Origin: Pristionchus mayeri
Lineage: Eukaryota; Nematoda; Chromadorea; Rhabditida; Neodiplogasteridae
Direction: 5' to 3'
Assembly: GCA_036245805.1 (NCBI GenBank)
Contig: BTRK01000005.1
Span: 46,177,216-46,241,215, forward strand
DNA length: 64,000 nt
Part shown: positions 46,501-59,000 of the stretch, one piece after another
Position numbering within the stretch: the first letter of the stretch is position 1
Layout: every line of letters begins with the position of its first letter
Position numbers and translations under genes: made by a program
Notes under the pieces: generated by a model
Told to the model about the DNA's origin: nothing
What the model saw: only the letters and a program-made list of their open reading frames with translations
The model's database searches: none

Positions 46501-47376
46501 CCAGATGGGAGATGAGATCATCCACCCGAGAAATACTGTGGTCGTACAGGAAGCCTGAATGATGTCATGCGCACTAATCTCATATTGTCTCCGTAAAGTA
46601 TGGTTTGAGCAACCGAGTGTTTGCATTCAACATGAAATTGAACTAGAGATAAATAAAGATATGGAAGAAAAAAAAGTACCTGTTGAACCGCGGTGAGCCG
46701 CCATTCGCACTTCAACGAGGGCATGATAATGGCTAGCAGCATGACCTCAGCTGCGGTGGCCAGCTGTAAAACCACAGATTAGCCGCATAAATAACCCTAA
46801 TTGTACTCAATTAGTTTACATATCATGAAATAGTGATCATGTGAGTGTGAGGCTGAAAGCTGCATAGGGCATAGTTTGCTTTCCATAAAAGGCATCCAAC
46901 GGCTCGGCACTAGGTCGGATGATTAAATTCGATATATTCGACCTTCGTCTCTTACCCATGACAGTCCACCGATGGCGCACAGAATGAACTGGAACTTGCT
47001 GAAGCCGGACGATTCGATCGCATCGTGCACAGAGAAACGTCGCTTCTGTAATACAGTTCGGTCAAAATCGGACAATGTCTTTGCTTCATTTCCTTCATTT
47101 CCTACGATCGATCGAGAGACAGGATAAAGTATGGAAAGAAGAGAACGTAGTGTAGTTCTCGAACTATATTATTTATTTTCCGAACTACGGCTGAACAAGT
47201 GAACGAATAACCTTGGAATAACAATATAATATTGACATAACTAGTGGGCAACTACGCCTCTCCAAACGTTAAAAAAATTCCCCAAAATTTAGAAAGTATT
47301 TTCCGATTTATTACCAAAATGTGGAAAAATCGTGGTTCTCACGCTGCGTCCGAACTAACGCTAGGCATCGATGCAT
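40506..47376 (-). CDS. SVOP-like major-facilitator transporter, 18 exons, about 505 aa
   Basis: Predicted 12-TM vesicle or plasma-membrane transporter of the SV2/SVOP group; substrate unknown. Exons in coding order: 47343-47376 (tentative start), 46956-47101, 46680-46763, 46468-46554, 46228-46352, 45902-45965, 45797-45860, 45200-45261, 45090-45140, 44914-44991, 44763-44836, 44419-44552, 44226-44294, 43985-44096, 43720-43821, 43535-43604, 40581-40703, 40506-40544 (TAG). Phases agree throughout. Landmarks: FSVHDAIESSGFSKFQF; MLLAIIMPSLKCEW; GRVCDTHGRRK (MFS loop 2-3 motif); GGLAQSVTFTSEFLPE; WLPESVRFD; LTTENYIDILFTTMSEVPGY; VDIIGRK; GAFQIAYVYSTEVYPTSLR; LPIETR near the end. The first exon is a weak call. 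Introns hold three foldbacks and a CR1-type LINE in antisense. The last intron is only 36 nt. Confidence 0.9.
41075..43312 (+). mobile_element. CR1/Jockey-group LINE, 5'-truncated
   Basis: Contains the last part of an endonuclease domain, a reverse transcriptase and a 3' end in AT repeats (ATAAATATATATATATATA). It lies antisense in the transporter intron 40704-43534. The reverse transcriptase resembles that of the insert at 61244-63573. Confidence 0.88.
41103..43193 (+). pseudogene. CR1/Jockey-group endonuclease-RT remnant
   Basis: Retrotransposon polyprotein fragment. From about 41118 the frame reads FIDLCNSAKLAQFVKEPTRK then ENILDLVLCN and SDHSTVEF, the C-terminal signature of the APE-like endonuclease. 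RT motifs follow: NYRPISITSF, DEQYGFRKKRS, IYFDFAKAFDRVSH, TSGVPQGSVLGP. The frame stops at 42599, exactly where the catalytic YADD box should be: only GACATAAAAACATAAAAATA remains. The C-terminal thumb region continues in another frame (42801-43193). A frameshift or small deletion through the active site makes it dead. Confidence 0.88.
44295..44418. mobile_element. Family B-like foldback that fills a whole transporter intron
   Basis: The 124-bp intron between exons 44419-44552 and 44226-44294 is bounded by GTAATG and TTTTAG on the minus strand. Nearly all of it is a foldback: GGATAACGGTCTCGTCATTT and AAAGAAGAGACCGTGACCC are inverted and CTCTGGACTGGCGG lies between them. Confidence 0.75.
44548..44613. 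repeat. Direct duplication next to exon 44419-44552
   Basis: ACCCTGGAAATCGGAAT occurs at 44550 and 44596, with CAAATCGGAATATTC between. It duplicates the exon's splice acceptor region. Confidence 0.8.
45274..45762. mobile_element. 489-bp palindrome in transporter intron
   Basis: CGGCCTGTTTAATCTGTCAG at the left is inverted at the right (CTGACAGATTAAACAGGCCG). Arms extend to about 180 bp and contain smaller palindromes such as AAAAGTTCGTGAACTTTT. Flanks ATA/ATA may be a 3-bp duplication. It fills most of intron 45262-45796. Confidence 0.92.
46073..46210. mobile_element. 138-bp foldback with central G-run in transporter intron
   Basis: Ends ATATTGGGCTCTGTACCGTT and AACGGTACAGAGCCTAATAT are inverted. 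G and C runs occur inside the arms. It lies in intron 45966-46227. Confidence 0.88.
46905..46924. mobile_element. Family D terminus, solitary
   Basis: CGGCACTAGGTCGGATGA matches the family D end. No partner was found. Confidence 0.4.
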
Positions 47377-48447
47377 TGTACTGATTGCCCAACGAAATCA
47401 TGAATCTGACCCAGCATCTGCTCCAACGCCACTTCCGGGTTACTGTACGCGGACGGAAAACAGAACACCTTTTTTTTGGTCGTAAAAATTTTTCTTCTGG
47501 AAATTTCACAAATCTTTTTCGTGTAATGACCTTGTATTCCGGATGGGGACATACTTTCAAAATCTCGTTCGAAACGAACACGCCAGTCAAAAAAGCTTTC
47601 AGTTTATGGTAAGGTATGCAATATTATACTTAAAATGCACTCACCGAATAATGCAAAGGTTTCCGAACATCACAATCCTCTATATCCTCGTTCTGATCTT
47701 CCTGAATTATGACAAGTCCAAATTCAAGGTAACGCAGCGAGACCGTAACACCTACTCCTACTGGTCTCGTTAACATGTCTCGAATTGAGAACTCTAGCAA
47801 AGATAAGAACCGAAGAATAATCCGAACCATTGGAGATGAGCACCGCCTGCAAGAGTGATGAGTGCCTACGTAATGGAACGAAGTGACACCGCCCCACCCC
47901 TCTGCGTCTCCCTTTTAAAGATGTGGAAACTCGTTACGGTTTGGTGGCGATGTCACTTTCTAGTTAAATCTCTATGAAATACGTTGCAAATTTTCAACCG
48001 ATACAGCGTCCAAAGATTAACATTTTAATTATTATGTGTGCCTTTCGATCTAGCGAAAAACGAAATTGTGATTATGAACACACGTGGGATCTCTCCTCGA
48101 AAATCCACATCTTCCTGTAAAAATAATATGTTTGAATGTGGTTTTTTGCCGATTCCCGGTTTTGAGAATTACATATTAGACTTTGCAAAGATTCACGGGT
48201 CAGAGATCGCTTTGTAGATGGAACGTATCATTTCTCTCTCTCCGCGGTGATTTATCGTTATCACAAGGACGACGACGAATGAGCGCAAACCAGAGACGAG
48301 TGAGAGAATGCATTGACAGTTCTACGATCTTTCTCTCTTTCGCGAAGAGACCGTGGCCGGGAACAGAGAAATGACGTATGCACTTCGTGCACTCTGCAAG
48401 TTAGAGAATCGATACCGCGCTCTCTTCCCCACACCACCCTCTCTGCA

Positions 48448-48580
48448 AGGGCTATCTTATGGGAAAATGCTGCCGTTTCAAGTTTCAGGGGCTTTAAATT
48501 GAGCGTTAATTTTTATGGACATGAAACTTACCCGAATAGTCAACGAAAAAAAACTAAATTTTCCAATAAGTGAACCCTCC
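48448..48580. mobile_element. MITE, family A
   Basis: Left GGGCTATCTTATGGGAAAAT and right ATTTTCCAATAAGTGAACCC are inverted. Inner arms TTTCAAGTTTCAGG and CATGAAACTTACCCG. It ends only about 10 bp before the G-ended element's target site. Confidence 0.8.
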
Positions 48581-48596
48581 TCTTGACCGGTAAAGT

Positions 48597-49126
48597 GGGG
48601 GGGGGGGGTGACAAAACAGAAACAAATCACAGCTCCTTCGGGACTCTATGCAGGGACTGGGGATTTGTTGCATTGTTGCCAGTATGCGCTCTACTACACC
48701 ACCCTGTTTAGATCATCTAACTATATGAACTTGAGTTTCACTCCATATCTATGGGGTTCATGGTCCAAAATTTAGTATGTGAGTGGCAATTTATGGGTAG
48801 ATAAACATCAGATACCGTAACCAATCGATAAGTATGTCACTGAGATACAGTAGTTACTGGAGCATCTGGATATCGATTGGTTACGGTATCTGGTGTTTGT
48901 CTACCCATGAATTTCCACTCAAATACTAAATTTTGGACCATGAACCCCTATACGTTGGTGGTCCGATAAACTCAAGTTCGCATAGTTCGAGGATCTAAAC
49001 AAGGTGGTGTAATAGAGCTCATACTGGTAGCAATGCAAAAACTCCCCAGTCTCTTCATCGAGTCCCGAAGGAGCTGTGATTTGTTTCTGTTTTGTCGGTT
49101 TCTGTTTTGTCACCCCCCCCCCCCCC
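48597..49126. mobile_element. Foldback element with poly-G/poly-C ends (copy 2)
   Basis: Starts G12-TGACAAAACAGAAAC and ends with the inverse and C14. GTAAAGT at 48590-48596 and 49127-49133 is an exact 7-bp duplication. Shared inner sequence with copy 1 includes TTGTTGCATTGTTGCCAG (here) versus TTGTTACATTGTTATCAG. TTTCTGTTTTGTC is duplicated at the right end, as in copy 1. The centre is a second hairpin (GATACCGTAACCAATCGAT). Confidence 0.92.
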
Positions 49127-51470
49127 GTAAAGTGATGAGCAAGAACTGGAAAAGTGGAGACAAGGTCTAGTTTATCGGTCTCTAGTGCTTACAACTTGTA
49201 CAACTTACAACTTGTAAATTACAAGCATATAGATGTGATGGATTTACTTTGCAAAACAAGGTGACATAAGCACTTTAATGTATTTTTTCTGCATTTCAAA
49301 TCAACTAAAAGCCTCTCTGCATGTATGGACTCACATTAGGGGGAACAGCAATACAGTTGTTTGGCTCGAACCTCTTTTTTTTTCAATTCGAAATTCGTTC
49401 AGTCATCAAATGTTAAGGAAATTTTGAAATGAGAATAGGCAACAAATCGACAATGTATACAGTAGTTGCGCGTAAAAATCAGTGATCAGAAATGCAAGAT
49501 TACCCTTTGAATTAGGATAAATAGTCTGCTGGCTAACCATGTGAGCATTGTCGCTGGAGATTTTTTGAGATATGTTTTTTCATGAAATATGTTTTTTTCA
49601 CAGTCACGTTTCCAGTTTTTACGACTTTACTGTTTGTTTTCCACTTACAGGAAACTGCCAAATATTATGTTTCAACAATATCCGAAATGAGCAAACTGTT
49701 TGCGATTTCAATCCATCCGAGATCCGTTTCAGAAAATTTCAGCCATAAAATAATAACCAATAAAAGTGATTTTTTTCCGCGTATTCGACGTATTTCGACG
49801 ATAAGCGAGTGGAAAAGGAAAGATGCAACTTTTTTTAGAATATTATATCATTTTTTCGAGTGCCAAAATTATGTTTCGACAATATCAAACTTATCAACTT
49901 ATCAATATCAAAAGGTCAAACTGATTGCGATTTCAATCCCTCCAGCTTCTCTCAAAAAATAATATGTATTGCTTGATCCGACGATCAATACATCTCGTCC
50001 TTCGGCATGCTTTGTTAACACGATTAACGACTCGGCTGCTATTCACTCTTATAATTCGCACAGTTATGGAATACCTGACATCTTTGAGGACAATTATGAC
50101 AATGAACATGCTTGATAAAAAAATTGTTTATTTTGCAAAAATATGCCGGCAAAAATAACTCAAATCGCAACAGCTAGGAAGAGCTGGCTTCAATTTTTAA
50201 AAAAATATTATTGCTGAATTACTCCACCACTATTCGACGAACTGAGACTCACTCGTATCATTCGCATAATTCCGGAGTCAAAACACAGGTTACAAAAACA
50301 AAGCACACGCTACTGAGCGTCTTGTCGATAACTATGATATTCGGTGCACCAAAATGCTGTGATATGCATACAAATATCTGATGAATTACAATTCGATGGC
50401 CTCACGTGATATCCTTTCTTATCATTCGCATAGTTCAGGTCGTACTTTCCTCTCCGATGCAATCATTTCTGGCCTTCTATCGATAGACAGTGCTCTCTTC
50501 AGTTCACACACTCTCTCGCAGCCCTCCACCCTTTCTGGATCCACTCTTATCTATGCGAAGGACGTCTTTTCCGCCTATGATCTACACATTTCACTTAGTC
50601 TCTACGCTTCCTGAGATGCTGGAGTACCAGGCTTATTTTCGGTCGCACTGTTCTCTATCGGCACATTTTTGATCCCTCTCCTCCTTGGAGAGCACATTTT
50701 GATAAGAATGTCAACTCCCATGCACGCCTCCTTATAATTCGACATTATGTTCTCTGAAAATGTAATGTATTGACGCGTAGTAACGGGCGTTTCCTTCCGA
50801 AAAGTGAAGGCTTACGGATTTTTAAGAACTATATCACGAGTAGTAGTTGGCCTAAGCCTATAATCCCTCTGGGGGTTACGAACAGCTTACTGTTACGAGT
50901 ACGAATGACGGGAGCGCGGATTAGGAGTACATGAATGGCATAGGAAGGTAGAGTGCTTAGGTTATGATTCATGTTGCAATATTTCACTCTCACTTTCTAC
51001 ACATTTTTTGCAACCGTCCCTCTGCTACTCTTTTCCATTGTTGTTTCCTGCTCATGCAACCCCACATAGTATTCAGTCTCCATTCTTTATTTCTAAACGA
51101 AGGCCGTCTTTTAGAAGTGGCTGTTCCAGACCATTTGTTGTTACCCTACTCTCCTCAACAGAGGGGAAAACTGAACGCATTGTCTCTTTCTCACCGACGC
51201 TCGGGTCCTTGCCAAAAATGATGTCATCTTTTCTTCTTTTTAGTTTATTGTCAAAGAGTGTTGCTGGACAAAAGCGAGATGTTCTTTCGTTTGATGTATT
51301 CCGTTTATTTCCAACTTCTCCTATATTTTCACAAGCGTGATGCCACTCGTTTATCTCACACTCACCCGCTCACGCTTGCTTTCCCACTGACAATACAGCG
51401 GTACCGGGCAAAGGAAATGTTTGGATTATTCGATTCATTCAATTTCGCATTTCATCTTATCACGTGTATC

Positions 51471-52319
51471 CAGAGCCGGCTTTTAGGAATTTTCCGGTTT
51501 TGCTCCGGGCTCTACTGTATTTCAGCTCCCAGTTGAGCTATAAAGGTGGCATTGGTCTCAAAATGCGCGGAAAATTATTTCCAGCATTTTAAGTTGAAAC
51601 CTGTCTTGTGCAGTGAGAAATAAAGATGTCAGCAACGAAAAACCATTTTTTGACAAAAAAAAAAATGTTTTTCCTCTTAAGCCGTTACTAGATACAAAAT
51701 GTTTTTGCTGATTATAGTAGAAGGAGTCAGTGTGTGTCCAAGAAAAATAAGAGCTAAGATCTCAGCCTACCACCTTGTTGAAAAATTTGGCCATTTTTAG
51801 GTAAAATCATGCCATTTCGGAAAATCTCCAAATCCACTTTTTCTCAAAACTCAACGAAAAGTATTTTTTTCTTGTCGGAGTAACAGTAAAATACATAACG
51901 TTCTTACGAAATCTAGTCCCAAGAACACCGTAGGTACGATCGCGAAATAAAGTAAATTTAGCGATTTTCTGAAATGGCATGATTTTACCTAAAAATGGCC
52001 AAATTTTTCAACAAGGTGGTAGTCTGAGCTCTTCGCCCTTATTTTTCTTGGACACACACTGACTCCTACTATAATCAGCAAAAACATTTTGTATCTAATA
52101 ACGGCTTAAGGAAAAAAATATTTTTTTGTTTGTCAAAAAATGGTTTTTCGTTGCTGACCTCTTTATTTCTCTCAGTAGAAGAAAGTTGTCAACATAAAAG
52201 TTGCTGAAAATAATTTTCCGCGCATTTTGAGGCCAATGCCACCTTTCTAGCTCAACTGGGAGCTGAAATACAGTAGAGCCGGTAGCAAAACCGGAAAATT
52301 CCTAAAAGCCGGCTCTGGG
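51471..52319. mobile_element. 849-bp palindrome
   Basis: Ends CAGAGCCGGCTTTTAGGAAT and ATTCCTAAAAGCCGGCTCTG are inverted. Arms of about 360 bp stay similar inward (AAAATGGCCAAATTTTTCAA and its inverse near 51790 and 51990), with about 130 bp unpaired in the middle. There is no coding frame for a transposase. Confidence 0.93.
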
Positions 52320-52943
52320 ACCAATGACCTGTATTTTCCAAAATCATAACTCCAGGGTATTATATCAACATAATATGAATCAAATCTGAGACAAAAAATT
52401 TCAAAATGTTCCCGACGAGTAAATTTTTCATTCACTGACTGATACACGTGCCAGTCGGAGTTTTCATCGCTTCCTCACTTACGCGATTATGACGCCTCCA
52501 TTGCATAACCACAACACTTACTAAGGGTAGATATCCTTCGTTAGATCCTCTATCCGTCCCTACTATTGCTCCTCTCCCTTTTTGCAAGCGAAGCCAATCT
52601 GAAACATCGTTATGTGGGCATGTGGGCGAGTGTGTGCGACTAAGGGAATACTAGAAAAAGACTAATGATGTCCCCCCGATACTCTCACTCCCCCTCTCCA
52701 TCCTCGATTCTTGTGAAAAGATGTGCACACTAGAAATGTCACTGCTTCATCTCAGAATAGTCTTCGTAAATTTTCCACATGGAAATGTGCAATTTGGAAA
52801 GTGATCCCTAAACTCTCGTACCCTAGAACTTCCAATCTCCGATTTAGATTAATTCCATTGCAAGCTCTTCGATCGCCCCTAGAAAATGTGCATATCTTGC
52901 AGTGCAGCACGTAGATTGCAGAACTGAGTGCCTATCTCCCCAT

Positions 52944-53054
52944 TATAGCTCGTAATTCGGGTCGCCGTCTCTTCATTTCTCGCACTCTCTAGACCGGTCG
53001 AGCGGATACAGAGTGTGAGAAATGAAGAGATGGCGACCCGAATTACGAACTATA
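52944..53054. mobile_element. Foldback MITE, family B, 8-bp target duplication (best copy)
   Basis: TATAGCTCGTAATTCGGGTC at the left and GACCCGAATTACGAACTATA at the right. CTCCCCAT flanks both sides (52936-52943, 53055-53062). Core CACTCTCTAGACCGGTCGAG is identical to the 7236 copy. Confidence 0.92.
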
Positions 53055-53062
53055 CTCCCCAT

Positions 53063-56000
53063 CCATCCGCAATCAATTGCAATCATTGTCCGTACATGGG
53101 GATTCTGTGAAAGTTCTACAGAAGGGTTCCGTTTTTGGTTATCATCCAGTAGGTTACCATCCGACGGTGATCATCCGACCTAATGCCCTCCCCATCCCTG
53201 CCCAATCAAATGAAATCATCGTCCGCACATCGGGATGTAAGGAAGATGATTTCATTTGTCCACACTCTTCTCCCTGATTAGTCTCTCCCCTCCTTACTCA
53301 TCCTATTCGAGACATCATGCCGTCACTCTTGAGAGAGCAGCCCGAAATTGCAGCCCTGTCAAGGATTATTTTGGCGCAACCCCCGCAAGACTAAATTAGA
53401 CGTTCAAATGGAACTATGACACTAGTTTAACTTATCTTACACCCAAAAGCCGGAAAACCAAAAATACGTTTTATGGATGCTCTTCCCCGTCTCTCAATAG
53501 GAATTTGAAGCAAACCCGCTCCATTTTATTTTTTAGGATGTTTTCTGACCGGAAACGAACGATTGACCTACCAATCATTTATCTCGTCGCGCCTGGAGCG
53601 CGCGCTTTAATCTACCCGGTAATTATTATAATTGTGGGGTGGGCGTAGGGAAAGAGGACAATCAATCAGCTTGCTTTCCCAATTTCCTCTGGTCAGATAT
53701 TATAGATCGTGCGAATGGAGAGATCCGGGGGGATTATAGAGCCGCGCCTCTAGCGGGAGAGTGCGATTAAATGTTGATTGTCTGGTCACTATATTTTATG
53801 GAATTACATTGTAGAAAGGTCACTTCAATTATTGGGTTTATTATTGTATCTCTGAGTCATCTGCTTCATTGGGAAAACTATTTTAACGAGCTTTACGAAG
53901 TAGCTGAAACTCATTTGACGTTCATTTCTGCGGAAACAATGTTGATTTATAAATTAACAAAACGCGAGATTGTAAATGTGCTGCAAGTGTTCCATTTGAA
54001 GGTGTGAGGTGTAATGGCCTCGATATCTAAAAACTATCGCAATCCGACGCAAAACATTTCCTAAAGCACCCAGTGTATGTAGAATCTGAATTGCTCGAAA
54101 ATGGTTATTTCTAAAGTCAAAGTGGGAAATTTCTGAACCATGCGAACTCTTCAAGCACCATTAATAATACATATAGAAGCCAATGAAGTATTCAGCGCGG
54201 TCACTCTGGATGATGAACTACGCCCGTGCTTGCGTCATCATTGTATATTGCATGGAATGTTTAGCTCGCTCGACAAGCTCCACTAGGGTTCAATTATACA
54301 CATCTTGTAAGTGAAAACGCTGCTTTTGGATGAAGTACTTTTAAAAAAAGTTGTAACTGATATCATAGGTTAGCGGTTGATCGTCTATCGAACAATATCG
54401 AATTCTTCAAATATGAGATACACTTGAAACTCATTCAAAGACGCTGGTCTTAGTGCGCAATTCATTTCATTTCTAATACTTTTCGAATTATTCAACTCGT
54501 TTCCCGTTCTTTTAAAGGCCTATCTGATATGTGATCCCTTAGTTCCTCTCCAGTCATCATTAGCCATTACGGCCACTACTTCCTTAGTCAGAACATCAAC
54601 TCATTCCCACTATTGTCTCGCTATCCCTGGCCGACGAGAGTGTTCAAAATGAAGAAATCGAGTCCTATGCTGGCTAGTTCCTTAGTACCCCGAATCCGAT
54701 ACTCAGTTCCTTCCTTAGTCCTAACATAAAGACTAAGACTCTCCATTTACTCTACTCTTTCGCTACGTCTGACCGATGAGAGAGTGTGTAAGATGAATTG
54801 AGTTAGAGACGGGCCACTTCCGCGCGGAGTCCTCTAACGATGTTTGCGATTGAGGCCAAAAAGAGGAGCCGGAAGGAAATAAAGAAAGCGGGGATTTAGT
54901 GGTCGAGACTCACTAAAAGATCCGGGTCCAGAGGAGATTTGGGGCTTTGTAAGCATTTAGTGGTTAAGTTTCCAAGGTTTTAGCTTCCTTGTATGTCTAC
55001 TCTCTGATTTATTCTGTACGATATCCCCTCTCATATAGAAAGATAGGAAGACAACGAAAAAATGCTACCAGGCCGATCCGTTTAATACAATTTAGATAAT
55101 CTTTGTGCAGTTTCTTTGATGATTTCACGCTCGATTATACAAAGCTCTCGTTGCTCACGCTAAGCCTCAACAGTTCATCCGCCAATCAAATTATCGAAAA
55201 AATATTAGAATTTTAAGTTTTCCCACTCATCGTGTGGTTCGATTGATGACCGGTTGTCTATTAGGCAGCGCTGTCTATGTGCCTCCACTCATCATTCGCT
55301 TAAGACGGAAGAGTCCTATTATTTATAATTTATCCTCCATTTTCATTTGTGCTTCTCCCACAGATGAACTAGAGGGCAGATAATGATGATTGCTCAACTT
55401 ATTTTCAGTGTGATGATTCATATGTTAGCCTAGCGCTCTATCCCTGAGCCTAACACTACTTCGTGACTTTTTCTGTCTAGATAAGTCCCGGGATGTAGCC
55501 ATTTTTCAACATTTCACCACATGCGAAAGAGCATGAAACCATCGCAAAAACCACTTCCCAAAAAGTAGATGCTCTTGAAAGCCCGAAAAGGGGTAGAGTG
55601 AAAATGAATCACTATTAGCTATCCTCTTTGTGAGATTCTGTACCTAGACACGTCTCAGTCTGTTAGTCGTATCTCTTTATATCCTGGTGCAAGCACAACT
55701 TAAGCCTGAACTCAAGCCAAAGCCATACATTTTGCCGTCCGCTCCGCACAAATTGTTACGTCTCGCGTCATATCGCGCTATTCCAGGGCAGCTGAGCACA
55801 CTTATAGTCGTTCTCTACCAGCCCTTCAAGTAAGCCGTTCGCTTGGTTTTTATTGGAATGCCGTGGCAAAAGGGTACTCTATTCACTATGTGTGATCTCT
55901 CTGCTGGCAGATTAGTTAGATTGTTTGCAAGCTATCCCAATAATTTCACACGTTTTTTCTTCCATTCTCTCTTATTCTTCCTTTTTTTCGATACTTGCGA

Positions 56001-59000
56001 CTCAAAGTAAGAACTCATTACGCTTTTAGCCGTTATTTTCTTGCATTTTGCATCATTTCTTCTAGATGAGGAACCTCTGCACCTTCTGCCAGTCACTCCC
56101 TCGGAATGGCACTTTAACATGCAAATAGGTGCTTTGCTCCTTTCCTCCCTTCCTCTTTGCTCCCTCCCTTCCTCCCTCCCAGGAACCCCCTCTGCATTCT
56201 TGCCCATAGCGTGTGGGCCGGAAAGGGAGCTAGAGGCAGATACTAGAGAGTGCGGGAAAGCGAGAGAGTGGCAGGCGCAAAAGCGACGAGATAGTGCGGG
56301 AAAGCGGGAGGGCGGCTGGCCCGGGCAGGAATTGTGCGCGCGTGCGCTCGAGTGCAGACTAGTCAGAATGACCGCTAGTCCTTTCGCAATCGTGTTTTTA
56401 TGCCCATTTGACCTACCTTTACCCTCATTTCCTTTGGAATATGTTAAATTTGCACTGAAACTAAGTTCCCTGGCGCGTTTTTCCTTACTTACTTGACTAT
56501 TCTCGAGGAAGAGCCCATGGTGAGTCGCTCTGGCACCCACGCGTCTGACTACTCATTTTCCTTTTGCTGTCAGTAAAATGAGCATTTTGACGCACATCAT
56601 GTGCGCCTCACGACGTAACCCTTCAAAACGTATCGCGTTTTTTTCACTATTCGATGTGGTAGGCCGCATTTTCACTTACATTTTTTCGTGAAATTACTTA
56701 CTTCCTTAAAGCTTCCGTCCAAAATTGCACGTAGTAAACTTTGCTCCTTCTCCTATTCATCATACATGATGGGATCGTTAACTCGATGGCTCACATGTAA
56801 TCACAAGTAAGCTGATACAGAGGTCGTATGACCGATAAGGATATGAGGTGACCTCTGACGAGAAGTTGGCCATAAATTCCCCCCTCTCACATAATCTTAT
56901 CGGCCTTGCCCGTGAACTGACCTCATTTGTGCGCAGGCTAATCCTGAAATGGACGGTTTCCTCCCTAAATTTGTTCCTGATTATGGCCTTAAATTACTCG
57001 AATATCAGCATATCTCGGTTGGCATGTGGATTACATGTGGACCTACTAATTAACCGAACCCGGATGAATTCTTAGTTTGCATTAGTGGTTATCGAACTGT
57101 TGCAAATCATTGCGCCACTCACGACTCAGCTGATACCGTAGTTGTGCATCAGCCAGATGTCTGTACACCCTTGGGACCTTCCTCAGCCCTTTTCAGTACT
57201 GTATTGCACTACTAATACGAATGATTCCCCTGTTTGCGCTCCTTCTAATCTCCCCACATAAGCCGCCCTTTCTCCGATCTGTTGATCATTTCGCCCACTA
57301 GAGCGCATCCCATGCATACCTCTTCTGGTCTATTTCTGATATACAGAGCGAAATATAATAGGAAATCGGGGAGTGTCCAACTTCGTTCCTATTCTCGAAA
57401 TTATGATCGTGTACATGTGCTGTAGGGCGATAGATCATAGGAATTTGAGAGATCACATACTCTTCATCCCCCTTTCCTCGCTAATCTCACGCGCTGACCG
57501 ATGCTCTCGGCTCCCAGGTGGCTCATTAGTTGCCACCTCGTGTCTTCTAACTACCAAACAGCGTACTTGAGCGAAAGCCTTTCCTATTAGCAAGCGCTAT
57601 TTTTGATCAATTCTAGCATACGGTATCTCGCCACATTCTGGCCAATTCATTAGAATTCAGAAGACTCGAATTTGCCATTTGTCCTTAGGAATCCCATTCC
57701 CCCAGCAATTCGTCCTCTGCCTTTTCCTTGTAATTCGAGAGGAGCACTTCCAGAACGAATGGTTCCTCGGAATCGTGATGCCTAAGTGCCCTTGTTCGTG
57801 TCCCTCAGCAAGTGAGACACAGTAGAAAATAGGGACTGTTTTGCACGAAATGGATATCTTCATTCCGAGAGGGCATACAACATGAAGATTTCTTGCGGAG
57901 CTCTCGATTGTACAGAAAGATGAGAGCGAACACCACAGGCCCCATTCCTCGCTCTTTGTGCTGCTGTAAATGGGGCCCAATGCCTCATACATTTCGGATG
58001 GCTCGCGAAAGTCCGAGTCTCTTCATTCACCGTGCTCTCTCTTCTATTAGACTGTTAGAGAGTGTGAATTTCCTTTGTCTTTAGACCTAGACTGTCTCAT
58101 AACCGGACCTCTTTGTTCCATTGCACTTTCATTTTACTACAACACAACTTGCCATCAAAGACAATCCTGCAAAACCGCGGACAAAAAGCGCATGAGAAAT
58201 GGCGACGATTGATCATCCTCCCTCATAAAGAAGCGCCCCGGGGCCATCTGGTGCGTATGTGTTTCCTCAGGGTTTGGCCCAAGCAATTTGTTGTCGCTCT
58301 CCTCCATTCGCCTGCTCTCTCGTTATTCTCTACTTCTCTAGCCCCCTCATCCTTCTCATTACTCTCTCGTCGCCTTGAATCATCGCAAAACATGCTCTTT
58401 CAGAGGAGCAGTGATGTGCACAATCTGAATCGTACCGTCTATGATTCCTTCCTATCCCCATTTCCTTTTTCTCAGAATCGCATTGCTCACGTTTGCACAT
58501 GTCATCGCAATTGTATGCGATTTTTAAACATGAATCTCCTTTCTTTTCATGAAACTGATTCATTATTCTTCCCAACTTTTGCACCTTCCTCAGATTTTTT
58601 TCTGTTAGAATACTGTACAGCAATTTCCCAGACTTTTCATTATATAGCCTGCGCGAAATGCTTGGGTGCATAGGTCGATATTTGTCCAGCATCACATTGG
58701 CTGAAAGCTGATAAAACGCAGTAAATGCGCTCTCCGAGCGTCATTGGGACTCTTTTTTTTGTCTGGTTATGATATTAGCCTCAACGTTTACTGCCATTCT
58801 TACTTGTTATCGCGGTAATCCACCCTCAGTTCTAAACGACCTTATCTTTGTAGTTATCAGCATAATTTTGAGTTGATTATGCGCTCTACTCCTTCTGACC
58901 CTTCCCTAATAGGTTAGATCAGCGATAGAGCGCGCACTCCGAACAATATCAGGATTATCACCGGGCTTATCGCCGTATAGTCTTGCGCACTGATCAAGCA

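Larger units (their letters stand above)
47377..51470. other. Intergenic, repeats, no confident gene
   Basis: Upstream of the transporter. It holds a family A MITE, the second G-ended foldback and a diverged duplicate pair near 49640-49960 (ATTATGTTTC(A/G)ACAATATC followed by TGCGATTTCAATCC, twice about 220 bp apart). TATCATTCGCATA(A/G)TTC(A/C)GG occurs at 50260 and 50418. The 126-aa frame at 49582-49962 simply spans the duplicate pair. Confidence 0.45.

Noticed and set aside
49582..49962. 126-aa frame with an internal duplicate (YYVSTISEM / NYVSTISNL)
   Set aside because: The duplication is at DNA level between two diverged repeat copies; nothing outside them supports a gene.
55932..56540. 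202-aa open frame on minus and 151-aa frame on plus
   Set aside because: Biased GAG/CTC-rich sequence, open on both strands, with no domain or neighbouring exons.
58113..58673. 186-aa open frame on plus
   Set aside because: No recognisable motif, unusual composition, and no splice structure connecting it to anything.
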